NCBI GenBank assembly: GCA_963775275.1
Contig: CAVZII010000005.1
Span: 1,550,001 to 1,614,000, forward strand
Origin: JANWHQ01 sp963775275
GTDB taxonomy: Bacteria; Pseudomonadota; Alphaproteobacteria; Caulobacterales; Caulobacteraceae
Length of the DNA stretch: 64,000 nt
Reading direction: 5' to 3'
Position 1 is the stretch's first letter; each line of letters opens with the position of its first letter. The notes beneath the pieces are model-generated. The model was not told the DNA's origin, did no database searches, and was given only the letters and a program-made list of their open reading frames with translations. Below are positions 15,035 through 23,094 of this stretch, one piece after another. The translations under genes were made by a program, and so were the position numbers.

Positions 15035-16074
15035 TCCTCCGATGCGTTCTCGCCGGCGGTCTGTTCGACCTGCTCCTCGGCGCGCCGGGTCTTCACCTCG
15101 GCGAAGGCCGCCCTGAGAAGCCGGGTCACCCCCTCGCCGGACACGGCCGAGACCACGAAGGGCGCTCGCCCGGCCGCGGCCTCGAGCTCGGCGGCCTTCC
15201 CGGCCCGCGTCTCGGCGTCCAGGGCGTCGGCCTTGTTGAGGGCCACGAGCTCGGGCTTGTCCTCCAGACCCGCGCCATAGGCCTGCAGCTCATGGCGGAT
15301 GGTCCGCCAGGCGCCGGCCACGTCCTCCTGGGTCGCGTCGATCAGGTGGACCAGCACGGCCGTGCGCTCCACGTGGCCGAGGAAACGCACGCCCACGCCG
15401 GCGCCCTCGGAGGCGCCCTCGATCAGGCCCGGGATGTCGGCCAGGACGAACCGCTCCTGGCCGGACAGCTCCACCACGCCGAGGTTCGGCGTCAGGGTGG
15501 TGAAGGGATAGTCGGCGATCTTTGGCCGCGCAGCCGAGGCTGCGGCGAGCAGCGTCGACTTGCCCGCGTTCGGCATGCCGACCAGCCCCACGTCGGCGAT
15601 CAGCTTCAGCCTCAGCCACACTGTCCGCTCCTCGCCGGCCTGGCCGGGCAAGGCGAAGCGCGGCGCCTGGTTGATCGGCCCCTTGAAGTGGTCGTTGCCG
15701 AAGCCCCCGTTGCCGCCTTTGGCCAGGCGGAAGCGCGCGCCCGTCCGGTCGAGATCACAGATCAGCGTCTCCTGGTCCTCTTCCAGGACCTCGGTGCCGA
15801 CCGGGACCTTGAGCACCACGTCCTTGCCGGCGTGGCCGGAGCGGTTGCGGCCCATGCCGTGCATGCCGGTGCCGGCCTTGAAGTGCTGCTGGTAGCGGTA
15901 GTCGATCAGCGTGTTCAGGCCCTCGCCCGCCTCGATCCAGACGTCGCCGCCGCGCCCGCCGTCGCCGCCGTCCGGCCCGCCGAACTCGATGAACTTCTCG
16001 CGCCGGAACGACACGGCGCCCGCCCCGCCGTTTCCGGAGCGGACGTAGACCTTGGCCTGGTCGAGGAACTTCAT
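15022..16074 (-). CDS. obgE: Obg-family GTPase CgtA/ObgE
   Basis: Ribosome-associated GTPase needed for 50S assembly and growth control; essential in Caulobacter as CgtA. The 350-residue protein has the Gly-rich Obg domain (residues 1-158, from MKFLDQAKVYVRSGNGGAGA), then the G domain with GLVGMPNAGKST (G1), a DIPGLIEGA G3 region and NKAD (G4), and a short acidic C-terminal tail (EEQVEQTAGENASEEW). ATG at 16074 is the start of the conserved domain; upstream in-frame codons are not family-like. It heads the leftward run and overlaps proB. Confidence 0.96.
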   Translation of the reverse strand: MKFLDQAKVYVRSGNGGAGAVSFRREKFIEFGGPDGGDGGRGGDVWIEAGEGLNTLIDYRYQQHFKAGTGMHGMGRNRSGHAGKDVVLKVPVGTEVLEEDQETLICDLDRTGARFRLAKGGNGGFGNDHFKGPINQAPRFALPGQAGEERTVWLRLKLIADVGLVGMPNAGKSTLLAAASAARPKIADYPFTTLTPNLGVVELSGQERFVLADIPGLIEGASEGAGVGVRFLGHVERTAVLVHLIDATQEDVAGAWRTIRHELQAYGAGLEDKPELVALNKADALDAETRAGKAAELEAAAGRAPFVVSAVSGEGVTRLLRAAFAEVKTRRAEEQVEQTAGENASEEWRP

Positions 16075-16114
16075 GAGCGCCTTATTGTCCACGCGGGGGA
16101 TTCCGCCAAGCTGA

Positions 16115-16426
16115 CCCGATGAATCGGGCCCGGCCGACCAGACGGTCCACATCCCCACCGACCCGCGGCTGCACATCGTCTTCGAAGCCGCGGCCCGGAT
16201 CTCGGCAGGCGCCCTGGCGCGCGCGCTCTACGGCTGGCGGCTGCACCCTGACCTTCGTCATCCTATCCGTTCGGGACATCATCGGGCGCGCTGGGGGGCC
16301 TGGGACGCGGCCGGCCCGGCCCGGGTTCTGGTCTTCGGCCTCCTTGGCGTCGTCCCGGGCGTGCTGATCCTCCGGGGCGGGTTGCACTTGCTCCGCAGCC
16401 AGCGCACGACAGGCAAGGCCGACTGA
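16115..16426 (+). pseudogene. Small probable membrane protein gene without a usable start
   Basis: A 103-codon open frame ends in TGA at 16424-16426. It has strongly GC-rich third positions, as in real genes here, and gives a sensible protein: a soluble part (HIPTDPRLHIVFEAAARISA, ALYGWRLHPDLRHP) and a C-terminal hydrophobic helix (ARVLVFGLLGVVPGVLILRG). There is no ATG, GTG or TTG near its beginning. An ATG at 16119 is out of frame by one base, so a one-base deletion there, real or a sequencing error, would explain the loss. The family is not recognised. It is divergent from obgE. Confidence 0.45.
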
Positions 16427-16477
16427 CCGGCGCTTCGCCGGGGAGCGGCGGCGCTCGCACCGCGCCGCCCGGCCGGG

Positions 16478-18310
16478 ATGCTTGGAGCGATGGAGTCAGG
16501 CGCGAACCTGCAGGCGCACGGTCTGGACCCGGAACCGGGCGCGGGCGCGGCCGACGCCGAACCCATGCCGCCGGCCGCCGATGGCCCCTACGGCCGCCTT
16601 CGCACCGTCGTCCGCTCCAGCGGGTTCGCCCTCACCCTGATCGCGGCCGTGGTCGGGATCGGCACGGGCGTCGTGGTCTGGGCGATGAGCCGCACCGTGC
16701 AGTGGACCCACGTCCTGCTGTTCGGCATCGACCTGAACCAGCGGCTGAGCGGGGCCGCGCGCCTCGCTCCGCTGGCTGTCCTCTTCTGGCCGGCGGCGGG
16801 CGGGGCGATCATGGCCCTGATCCAGTATCTGCTGGCGCGGTCGGGCCGGCCGGCGGCGGTGGACCCGATCGAGGCCAACGCCCTTCACGGCGGGCGCATG
16901 TCCATGCGCGACAGCCTGCTGGTGGTGGCCCAGACCCTGGTCTCCAACGGCTTCGGAGGATCGGTCGGGCTCGAGGCCGGCTACGCCCAGGCCGGCGCCG
17001 GGCTCGCCTCGAAGGCGGGCGTGCGCCTGCGGCTCCGCCGTTCCGATCTTCGTGTTCTGGTGGGCGCGGGCGCGGCCGGCGCCATCGCCGCCGCCTTCGG
17101 CGCGCCCCTGACCGGCGCCTTCTACGGCTTCGAGGTGGTGATCGGCGCCTACGCCATCGCCAACGTCGCCCCGGTGATGGCCGCGGCCATCGCGGGCCTT
17201 CTGGTCACGCAGTCGATCGGCGGCTCGATCTATCACATCGAGGCGGTCTCCCACGCCACGGTCAGGGGCCTGGACTACGGGATCTACGCCGGCCTCGGCG
17301 TCATCTGCGCGACGCTGGCGATCTTCCTGATGCGGGGCGTGTCGATGCTCGAGCGGGCATTCCGCCGCGCGCCCCAGCCGGCGCGCCCGGTGATCGGAGG
17401 CCTGGCCCTGGGCGGCCTGGCGCTGGTCACCCCCCAGGTGCTCTCGGCCGGCCACGGCGCCCTTCAGTTCGACCTGACCGCCGATCTCGGGGTGAAGGTC
17501 CTGCTGGGCCTCCTGGTCCTGAAGATGGCCGCCTCGGCGGTCTCGCTCGGATCGGGCTTCAGAGGCGGTCTCTTCTTCGCCTCGCTGCTCCTGGGCGCCC
17601 TGACCGGCCTCGCCTTCGCCGAGGTCCTCGGCCTGACCGGCCTCGTCGTGCTCGACCACACCTCGGCCGCCCTCGTCGGCATGGGCGCCTTCGCCGTCGC
17701 CATCGTCGGCGGACCGCTCACCGTCTCCTTCCTGGTGCTGGAGACCACCGGCGACTACGCCCTGACCGGGGCGGTGCTGGCCGCCTCGGTGCTCTCGAGC
17801 CTGATCGTGCGCGAGACCTTCGGCTACTCCTTCTCGACCTTCCGGCTGCACCTTCGCGGTGAATCCATCCGCAGCGCCCACGACGTGGGCCGGATCCGGT
17901 CGCTGACCGTCGGGCGCCTGATGCGGCGCGACGCGCGGACGCTCACGGCCTCGACGACGCTCGGCGAGCTCGAGCGGCGCTATCCCCTCGGCTCGGTCCA
18001 GACCATCGTCCTGGTCGACGACGAGGAGCGCTATGCAGGGCTGGTGAGCGTGGTCGAAGCCCATGCCTCCGGCCGCGACCCGTCGACGCCCGCCGCCGAG
18101 CTGGCGCGGCTGGCGGACACAGCGCTCCTGCCCGCGATGAACGTGAAGGAGGCGCTCAGCCTGTTCGATAGGGAGGAAGCCGAGGCGCTGGCGGTCATCG
18201 ACGGACCCGAGACACGCCGCATCCTCGGCCTCCTGAACGAGACCTTCGCGATCCGGCGCTACGCCGAGGAGCTCGACACCTCGCGGCGAGACCTCATCGG
18301 CGAAGCCTGA
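16478..18310 (+). CDS. ClC-family chloride channel/antiporter with C-terminal CBS region
   Basis: Inner-membrane Cl- channel or Cl-/H+ exchanger. The 610-residue protein has about ten hydrophobic helices between residues 45 and 450. Family motifs are present in altered form: NGFGGSVGLEAGYAQ holds the gating glutamate in place of the usual GREGP, and GSGFRGGLFFAS replaces GSGxxGGxFxP. The C-terminus (about 470-600) reads like a pair of CBS modules (TVGRLMRRDARTLTA, PAMNVKEALSLF). Two ATGs are possible (16478 and 16490). It stands as a single gene facing sodB. Confidence 0.88.
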   Translation: MLGAMESGANLQAHGLDPEPGAGAADAEPMPPAADGPYGRLRTVVRSSGFALTLIAAVVGIGTGVVVWAMSRTVQWTHVLLFGIDLNQRLSGAARLAPLAVLFWPAAGGAIMALIQYLLARSGRPAAVDPIEANALHGGRMSMRDSLLVVAQTLVSNGFGGSVGLEAGYAQAGAGLASKAGVRLRLRRSDLRVLVGAGAAGAIAAAFGAPLTGAFYGFEVVIGAYAIANVAPVMAAAIAGLLVTQSIGGSIYHIEAVSHATVRGLDYGIYAGLGVICATLAIFLMRGVSMLERAFRRAPQPARPVIGGLALGGLALVTPQVLSAGHGALQFDLTADLGVKVLLGLLVLKMAASAVSLGSGFRGGLFFASLLLGALTGLAFAEVLGLTGLVVLDHTSAALVGMGAFAVAIVGGPLTVSFLVLETTGDYALTGAVLAASVLSSLIVRETFGYSFSTFRLHLRGESIRSAHDVGRIRSLTVGRLMRRDARTLTASTTLGELERRYPLGSVQTIVLVDDEERYAGLVSVVEAHASGRDPSTPAAELARLADTALLPAMNVKEALSLFDREEAEALAVIDGPETRRILGLLNETFAIRRYAEELDTSRRDLIGEA

Positions 18311-18337
18311 ACCGGCGCGCGCTCGCCGGCGCCCGGG

Positions 18338-19006
18338 TCAGCCGCGCCGGCGCACGGCCTCGGCGCCGGGCTCGGGGTAGCGCCAGGGCTGACCCCGGCC
18401 CTGGGCTGCGGCCAGCTGATGGCCGGCGAAGGTCCAGTCGGCCAGCTTGCCGACGAACGCCTCCAGGAACCCCTTCCGGTCGTTGCGATAGTCGACGTAG
18501 TAGGCGTGCTCCCACACATCGCAGGTCAGGAGGGGCGTGAGCGTCTCGTCGTGCAGGAGGTTCTCGCCGTCATGGGTGGAGACGATCTTCAGGCCGTCCC
18601 GAGCGGCCGCGAGCCAGACCCAGCCCGAGCCGAAGTGACCGACCCCGGCCTCGACGAACCTGGCGCCCAGCTGGTCCATCCCTCCGAACGCCTTGTCGAT
18701 GGCCTCCTTCAGCGCGCCCTCCGGCGGCTTGCCGTCCGGCGTCATGCTCGACCAGAAGAAGGCGTGGTTCCACGCCTGGGCCGCGTTGTTGAAGAGCTTG
18801 GCCTGGTTGTCGGACCGCGCCTTGAGGATCACGGCCTCGAGGGTTCCGGCGCCCGCCTGGGCCGCATCGATCAGGCCGTTGGTCGTCTCGACGTATTTCG
18901 CGTGGTGCTTGTCGTGATGCAGTCGCAGCGTCTCGGCCGACATCGCCGGCTCGAGCGCGTCATAGGCGTAGGGAAGATCGGGAAGCAGGAATGATTGTTG
19001 AGCCAC
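18338..19006 (-). CDS. sodB: Superoxide dismutase, Fe/Mn type
   Basis: Converts superoxide to hydrogen peroxide and oxygen. Metal ligands are visible: His in LRLHHDKHHAKYV, His in NHAFFWSSM, and Asp and His in DVWEHAYYVDYRN. The 222-residue length and FLLPDLPYAYDALEP start are typical; Fe versus Mn use cannot be settled by eye. The start is taken as GTG at 19006, where MAQQSFLL-like sequence begins and GGAG lies upstream; an ORF extending to 19060 lacks conservation. Confidence 0.94.
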   Translation of the reverse strand: MAQQSFLLPDLPYAYDALEPAMSAETLRLHHDKHHAKYVETTNGLIDAAQAGAGTLEAVILKARSDNQAKLFNNAAQAWNHAFFWSSMTPDGKPPEGALKEAIDKAFGGMDQLGARFVEAGVGHFGSGWVWLAAARDGLKIVSTHDGENLLHDETLTPLLTCDVWEHAYYVDYRNDRKGFLEAFVGKLADWTFAGHQLAAAQGRGQPWRYPEPGAEAVRRRG

Positions 19007-19056
19007 TTGAGCACTCCAATGAATGACAGGGCGCGCCAACTCGGCCGCCCGGTCCC

Positions 19057-19431
19057 TCAAGAGCGCTTTCCGTCCTTGGGTTCCAGTAGCGCCATCAAAA
19101 TAGCGGTGATCACAGCCGGATTGCGTACGGCGAAGAACCCGGCGGCGATGGCCGCCGCCAGAGAGGCCACCGGCTTCTGGCGGATGAAGTCCAGGATCCG
19201 GTCGATGAAGGGGGGCCGCCGCCGCCGCCGCGCGGCCATGGCCGCGGCCGCAAGGCCCGCGATCAGCAGGATCAGGGCCGCCGCCCCAGCAACCAGCGCC
19301 GCCGATCCGGCGGGTCCCAGAGAGCTCAGCGCCAGGGCGTAGAGCGCGAACGCTGCGGCCACCACGGCTACAGCCGCCGCCGCCGCCAATGCGGAGGCCG
19401 CGGCGACGGCGAAGAGCACCCCCCGAAGCAT
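19057..19431 (-). CDS. Small inner-membrane protein, phage-holin-E/YqjE-like
   Basis: 124 residues with two long hydrophobic stretches near the N-terminus (Ala-rich, residues 1-35 and 45-75), an Arg-rich loop (MAARRRRRPPF), and a further hydrophobic segment (VASLAAAIAAGFFAVRNPAV). Its ATG (19431) overlaps the stop of the DUF883-type gene (TGATG). The pairing of a DUF883/YqjD protein with a YqjE-like membrane protein is common in proteobacteria, which supports the call. Function is unknown; an envelope-stress role is only an inference. Confidence 0.65.
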   Translation of the reverse strand: MLRGVLFAVAAASALAAAAAVAVVAAAFALYALALSSLGPAGSAALVAGAAALILLIAGLAAAAMAARRRRRPPFIDRILDFIRQKPVASLAAAIAAGFFAVRNPAVITAILMALLEPKDGKRS

Positions 19432-19742
19432 CAACGCGAGGAGCGTCCGCCGCTCAGCAGCAGGCCGATCAGGATGCCGACGCCGAAGACGGCGACGGTG
19501 GCGGTCACCGGCTGCTTCTGGACACGATCGACCAGGTAGCGCTCCGCCGTCGCCAGGCGCTCGCCGGCGTCGTCGACATAGGGCCCCGCGTGGGTCCGCA
19601 GGCTCTGCATCGTGTCCTGGGCCACGCGGCCGGCGCGGTCCTTCAGCTCGCCGATCGCCTGATCGAACTTGGCTGTGGTCGCCGCTGCGGTCGTCGCCGC
19701 CGCGTCGTCCAGCGTGGGCTGGGCGGTTGAGTTGGTGGGCAT
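19431..19742 (-). CDS. DUF883 (ElaB/YqjD) family membrane-anchored protein
   Basis: 103 residues: an Ala/Thr-rich N-terminus, an amphipathic helical middle (KFDQAIGELKDRAGRVAQDT, YVDDAGERLATAERYLVDRV), and a C-terminal tail anchor (ATVAVFGVGILIGLLLSGG) ending in GGRSSR. Relatives in Escherichia coli bind ribosomes at the inner membrane in stationary phase; whether this one does is unknown. A strong GGAGGA ribosome-binding sequence precedes the ATG at 19742. It is coupled to the following membrane protein gene. Confidence 0.8.
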   Translation of the reverse strand: MPTNSTAQPTLDDAAATTAAATTAKFDQAIGELKDRAGRVAQDTMQSLRTHAGPYVDDAGERLATAERYLVDRVQKQPVTATVAVFGVGILIGLLLSGGRSSR

Positions 19743-19980
19743 GGAAAATCCTCCTGTCCCCCGAGCGAAACCATAGATAGGGCGGACGTTTGGGTAACGC
19801 CATGTTGATCGTTGCGTTCCTGTGGGCTCTTGGCGTTGCGCAAGATCAAGACTCATGTTGCTGGTTTGGCGGTGGGGACCCTACATTTGTGGTCCACGCC
19901 GCGTGCGAGCGGCCGTCTGCAACGTGGGCCTATTGGGACAACCGATCGATTCCTCGAACTCGGCGACGCCGGGGTTCCGC

Positions 19981-21573
19981 GTGACCCTGTCGGGAAAGAG
20001 CGCCGTTTCGGGAACCGGACCCAGCCGCCTGGAGCGGGTGCTCAACCTCGCGCTCCGGCTCTCCGGCGCCGCCCACGGGCTGATCGCGGCGGCCGACGGA
20101 CGCATCCTGGCCGAGTCCGGCAAGGCGGCGGCCAGGACCGACAGGCTGGCCGCGCTCGCCCTATCCCAGCCGCAGGCGCTGGTGTCGCCGGACGCCCAGA
20201 CCGACCCCCGGCTCGCCGAGCCGCCAGAGGGCGTGGGCCTGTTCGCGGCGGCGCCCGTGCGTGATCCCGCCGGGACGCTCCTCGGCGTCCTGGCGGTCGC
20301 CTCGCGCGAGCGGCTGGCGACTCCGGATCACCTGCCCGCCGTGCTCGCCGAGCTGGCCGCCCTGACCGCGGACGACCTGGCCGAGGGCGAGACAGTGCAG
20401 GCGGCGGCCGACCGCGAGGCCTTGTTCGCCGAGATCGACCACCGCGTGCGCAATGTCCTGGCGGCCATCCAGTCGATGGCGTCCCAGTCGGCCCGGCGCG
20501 CCGGCTCGCTGGACGGGTTCCTCAAGGCCTTCACCGGCCGGCTGAAGGCGATGGCCTCGGCGCAGGAGCTGCTCACCGCCACCCGCGGCCGCGGCGCGGC
20601 GATCCACGACCTGGTCAACGCCGCCCTGTCGACCCTGGCGCCCGGCCAGGCCCGATGGGAGGGGCCGGACCTGTTCCTGACGCCGCGGGCGGCCAACGCC
20701 CTCTCGCTGGCCCTTCACGAGCTGGCGGTCAACGCCGTCAAGCACGGCGCCCTGGCTTCGGAGTCCGGCCAGGTGGCGGTGCGCTGGCGCTCGGACGAGG
20801 ATGGCGGCTTCGTGCTCGACTGGACGGAGTCGGGCGGGCCGCCCGTGGCCCAGCCGGCCGGCCGCGGCTTCGGCTCCATGCTCATCGAGGACGTGACCGG
20901 CCGCGAGCTCGACGGCGAGGTCCGGATCGAGTTCGGCGTCGGCGGGGTCAAGGTCAAGGTCAAGGGCTCCGCCAAGGCCCTGGTCCCGGCCGAGGCCGCC
21001 CCGGCGCCGACGCCCGCCGCCACCTTGGCGCCGCACGAGCCGGCGCCCGAGGCCGCCCCCTGCCCGCTTGGGGCGGTGGAGGGGATGAAGGTGATCATCG
21101 TCGAGGACGCCATCCTCCTGGCCATGGAGCTGGAGGCCGGGCTCCTGGAGGCCGGCGCCCAGGTGGTCGGCTCGGCGGCCCTGGTCGAGGAGGCCATGGC
21201 CCTGGTCGACCTGCCGATGGACGCGGCGGTTCTGGACTGCAACCTGAATGGCTTGTCGGTGGGCCCGGTCGCCGAGGCCCTGGCGGCGCGCGGCGTGCCC
21301 TTCCTGTTCGCCACCGGATACGGCGAGAATCGCGGCGCGCCCGAGGGCTTCGACGCGCCGATCGTGCGCAAGCCCTACGACGTCGCCCAGATCACCGCCG
21401 CCCTGGCCGAGATCGCCGGCCGGCCCAGAGGTCCCGCCGATCAGCCCGGGAGCGCGTCCGGCTGGCGGTCCGGATGGGCGTCGACGAAGGCGTCGAGCTC
21501 CCTGCAACGCTCGTCCACCGCGCGGATCCGCCCGAACGGCTCCAGATCCACCCCGAACCGGACCGCCGAATAG
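19981..21573 (+). CDS. HWE-family sensor histidine kinase with GAF-like input and C-terminal receiver
   Basis: Soluble hybrid kinase of 530 residues from GTG at 19981; longer starts to 19822 read as non-coding. A GAF-like input domain (about 15-130, LVSPDAQTDPRLAEPPEGVG) is followed by the kinase core. H154 in EIDHRVRNVLAAIQ is the phosphorylated residue, HELAVNAVKHGAL is the N box and LDWTESGGPPV carries the W-x-E that defines HWE kinases. An Ala/Pro linker leads to a receiver (MKVIIVEDAILLAMELEAGL) with phosphoacceptor D419. Such kinases serve general stress or light responses in alphaproteobacteria. The last 40 residues overlap the 3' end of maiA on the other strand. Confidence 0.88.
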   Translation: MTLSGKSAVSGTGPSRLERVLNLALRLSGAAHGLIAAADGRILAESGKAAARTDRLAALALSQPQALVSPDAQTDPRLAEPPEGVGLFAAAPVRDPAGTLLGVLAVASRERLATPDHLPAVLAELAALTADDLAEGETVQAAADREALFAEIDHRVRNVLAAIQSMASQSARRAGSLDGFLKAFTGRLKAMASAQELLTATRGRGAAIHDLVNAALSTLAPGQARWEGPDLFLTPRAANALSLALHELAVNAVKHGALASESGQVAVRWRSDEDGGFVLDWTESGGPPVAQPAGRGFGSMLIEDVTGRELDGEVRIEFGVGGVKVKVKGSAKALVPAEAAPAPTPAATLAPHEPAPEAAPCPLGAVEGMKVIIVEDAILLAMELEAGLLEAGAQVVGSAALVEEAMALVDLPMDAAVLDCNLNGLSVGPVAEALAARGVPFLFATGYGENRGAPEGFDAPIVRKPYDVAQITAALAEIAGRPRGPADQPGSASGWRSGWASTKASSSLQRSSTARIRPNGSRSTPNRTAE

Positions 21574-22085
21574 ACCTGGGGAACAAGGTAGCAGTCGGCC
21601 ATGCTCGGCCGCTCGCCGAAGCAGAAGCCCGCGCCATGGCGCGCGATCAGAGCTTCAAGCGCGGCGAATCCGTCCCCGATCCAGCGCACCTCCCAGGCTT
21701 CGAGCTGGGCCTGGTCCGCGCCAAGCTCGCGCCGGAGAGTCCGCAGGACCCGCAGATTGTTCAGCGGATGGATGTCGCATCCGACCAGCGCCGCCATCGC
21801 CCGCACCCTGGCGCGGTCCATGAGATCGGCCGGCAGGAGCGGCGGGTCGGGATAGGCCTCTTCCAGCCATTCCAGGATGGCGGGGCTCTGGATCAGAACC
21901 TGGCCGTCGGCCTCGAGCGTCGGGACAAGCCCCTGCGGGTCCAGCGCCCGATAGGCGTCGCCGGCCTGCTCGCCCGCCAGGAGATCGACGGGCCGCGTCT
22001 CATAGTCGAGGCCCTTGAGGTTGAGCGCGATCCGGGTGCGGTAAGATGTGCCCGAGCGCCAGTAGGCGTGAAGAACCAGGGTCAT
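21441..22085 (-). CDS. maiA: Maleylacetoacetate isomerase (zeta-class GST)
   Basis: Isomerises maleylacetoacetate to fumarylacetoacetate in tyrosine and homogentisate breakdown, using glutathione. The 214-residue protein has the zeta signature region RSGTSYRTRIALNLKGLDYE, LDPQGLVPTLEADGQVLIQS for glutathione binding, and DIHPLNNLRVLRTLRREL. No other homogentisate genes are nearby. Its 3' end overlaps that of the HWE kinase gene by 133 bases (convergent). Confidence 0.88.
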   Translation of the reverse strand: MTLVLHAYWRSGTSYRTRIALNLKGLDYETRPVDLLAGEQAGDAYRALDPQGLVPTLEADGQVLIQSPAILEWLEEAYPDPPLLPADLMDRARVRAMAALVGCDIHPLNNLRVLRTLRRELGADQAQLEAWEVRWIGDGFAALEALIARHGAGFCFGERPSMADCYLVPQVYSAVRFGVDLEPFGRIRAVDERCRELDAFVDAHPDRQPDALPG

Positions 22086-22204
22086 GGGCCTGTCCGTGGC
22101 TGGGGGGCCTTGCGTCGTCTGGTGAAATCTATCCTGTCTTTCACTTGCCGGCAGGGGCAAGCCGTGCATTCGCATGTCGCAGCCGCGGGGGACCGGATCG
22201 CCTG

Positions 22205-23086
22205 ATGCTGATCATCGAGAGCCTGACCCACGTCTACGACAACGGCGTGCGGGCCCTGGACGAGGTCGACCTCGTGATCCAGCAGGGCATGTTCGGCCTT
22301 TTGGGCCCGAACGGAGCGGGCAAGTCCACCCTGATGCGGATCGTCGCAACCCTGCTTGCGCCCACCTCGGGGCACGTGCGCTTCGGCGAGATCGACGTGC
22401 TGAAGGATCCCGAGGCGCTTCGGCGGACCCTGGGCTACCTGCCCCAGGACTTCGGCGTCTATCCACGTGTCTCCGCCTACGACATGCTCGATCATCTGGC
22501 GGTGTTGAAGGGGTTCGCCTCGCGCGCGGAGCGCAAGGCGGTGGTCGAGGACCTGCTCGCCCAGGTCAACCTGTGGAACGTACGGGGCAAGGCGCTGGCC
22601 AGCTTCTCGGGCGGCATGCGCCAGCGCTTCGGGATCGCCCAGGCCCTGATCGGCGACCCCAAGCTGATCATCGTGGATGAGCCCACGGCGGGCCTGGACC
22701 CCGAGGAGCGCAACCGGTTCCTGAACCTTCTGGCCGAGATCGGCGAGAACGTGGTGGTGATCCTGTCCACCCACATCGTCGAGGACGTGGCCGACCTCTG
22801 CCCGGCCATGGCGATCATCTCGGATGGGCGCATCGTCCGCCAGGGCGCGCCGACGGAGCTTGTGAGGCGCCTCAAGGGCCGGATCTGGCGCAAGGCCATC
22901 GCCAAGGCCGAGCTCGAGGCCTGCCGCGCGGCCCACGAGGTGATCTCCACGCGCCTGTTCGCCGGGCGCACGGTGGTCCACGTCCTGGCCGACGCCGATC
23001 CGGGCGACGGCTTCGAGCAGGTCGAAGGCGGGCTGGAGGATCTCTACTTCTCCACCCTCGCCGCCCAGCGCCGCGCGGCCGCCTGA
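22205..23086 (+). CDS. ABC transporter ATP-binding protein
   Basis: 293-residue ATPase with Walker A (GPNGAGKST), Q-loop (LPQDFGVYPRVSAYD), signature (SFSGGMRQR), Walker B (LIIVDEPTAGLD) and switch His (STHIVED). It belongs to the single-domain group that works with ABC-2-type permeases. The last 60 residues form a variable tail. ATG at 22205 is used; the open frame upstream is intergenic. The permease/peptidase fusion starts nine bases after its stop, so the two form an operon and probably one complex. Confidence 0.93.
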   Translation: MLIIESLTHVYDNGVRALDEVDLVIQQGMFGLLGPNGAGKSTLMRIVATLLAPTSGHVRFGEIDVLKDPEALRRTLGYLPQDFGVYPRVSAYDMLDHLAVLKGFASRAERKAVVEDLLAQVNLWNVRGKALASFSGGMRQRFGIAQALIGDPKLIIVDEPTAGLDPEERNRFLNLLAEIGENVVVILSTHIVEDVADLCPAMAIISDGRIVRQGAPTELVRRLKGRIWRKAIAKAELEACRAAHEVISTRLFAGRTVVHVLADADPGDGFEQVEGGLEDLYFSTLAAQRRAAA

Positions 23087-23094
23087 CGCCCGGG

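Noticed and set aside
16119..16367. 82-codon ATG frame divergent from obgE
   Set aside because: Arg/Ser/Pro-rich and unlike a protein; the overlapping frame ending at 16426 has better codon-position bias.
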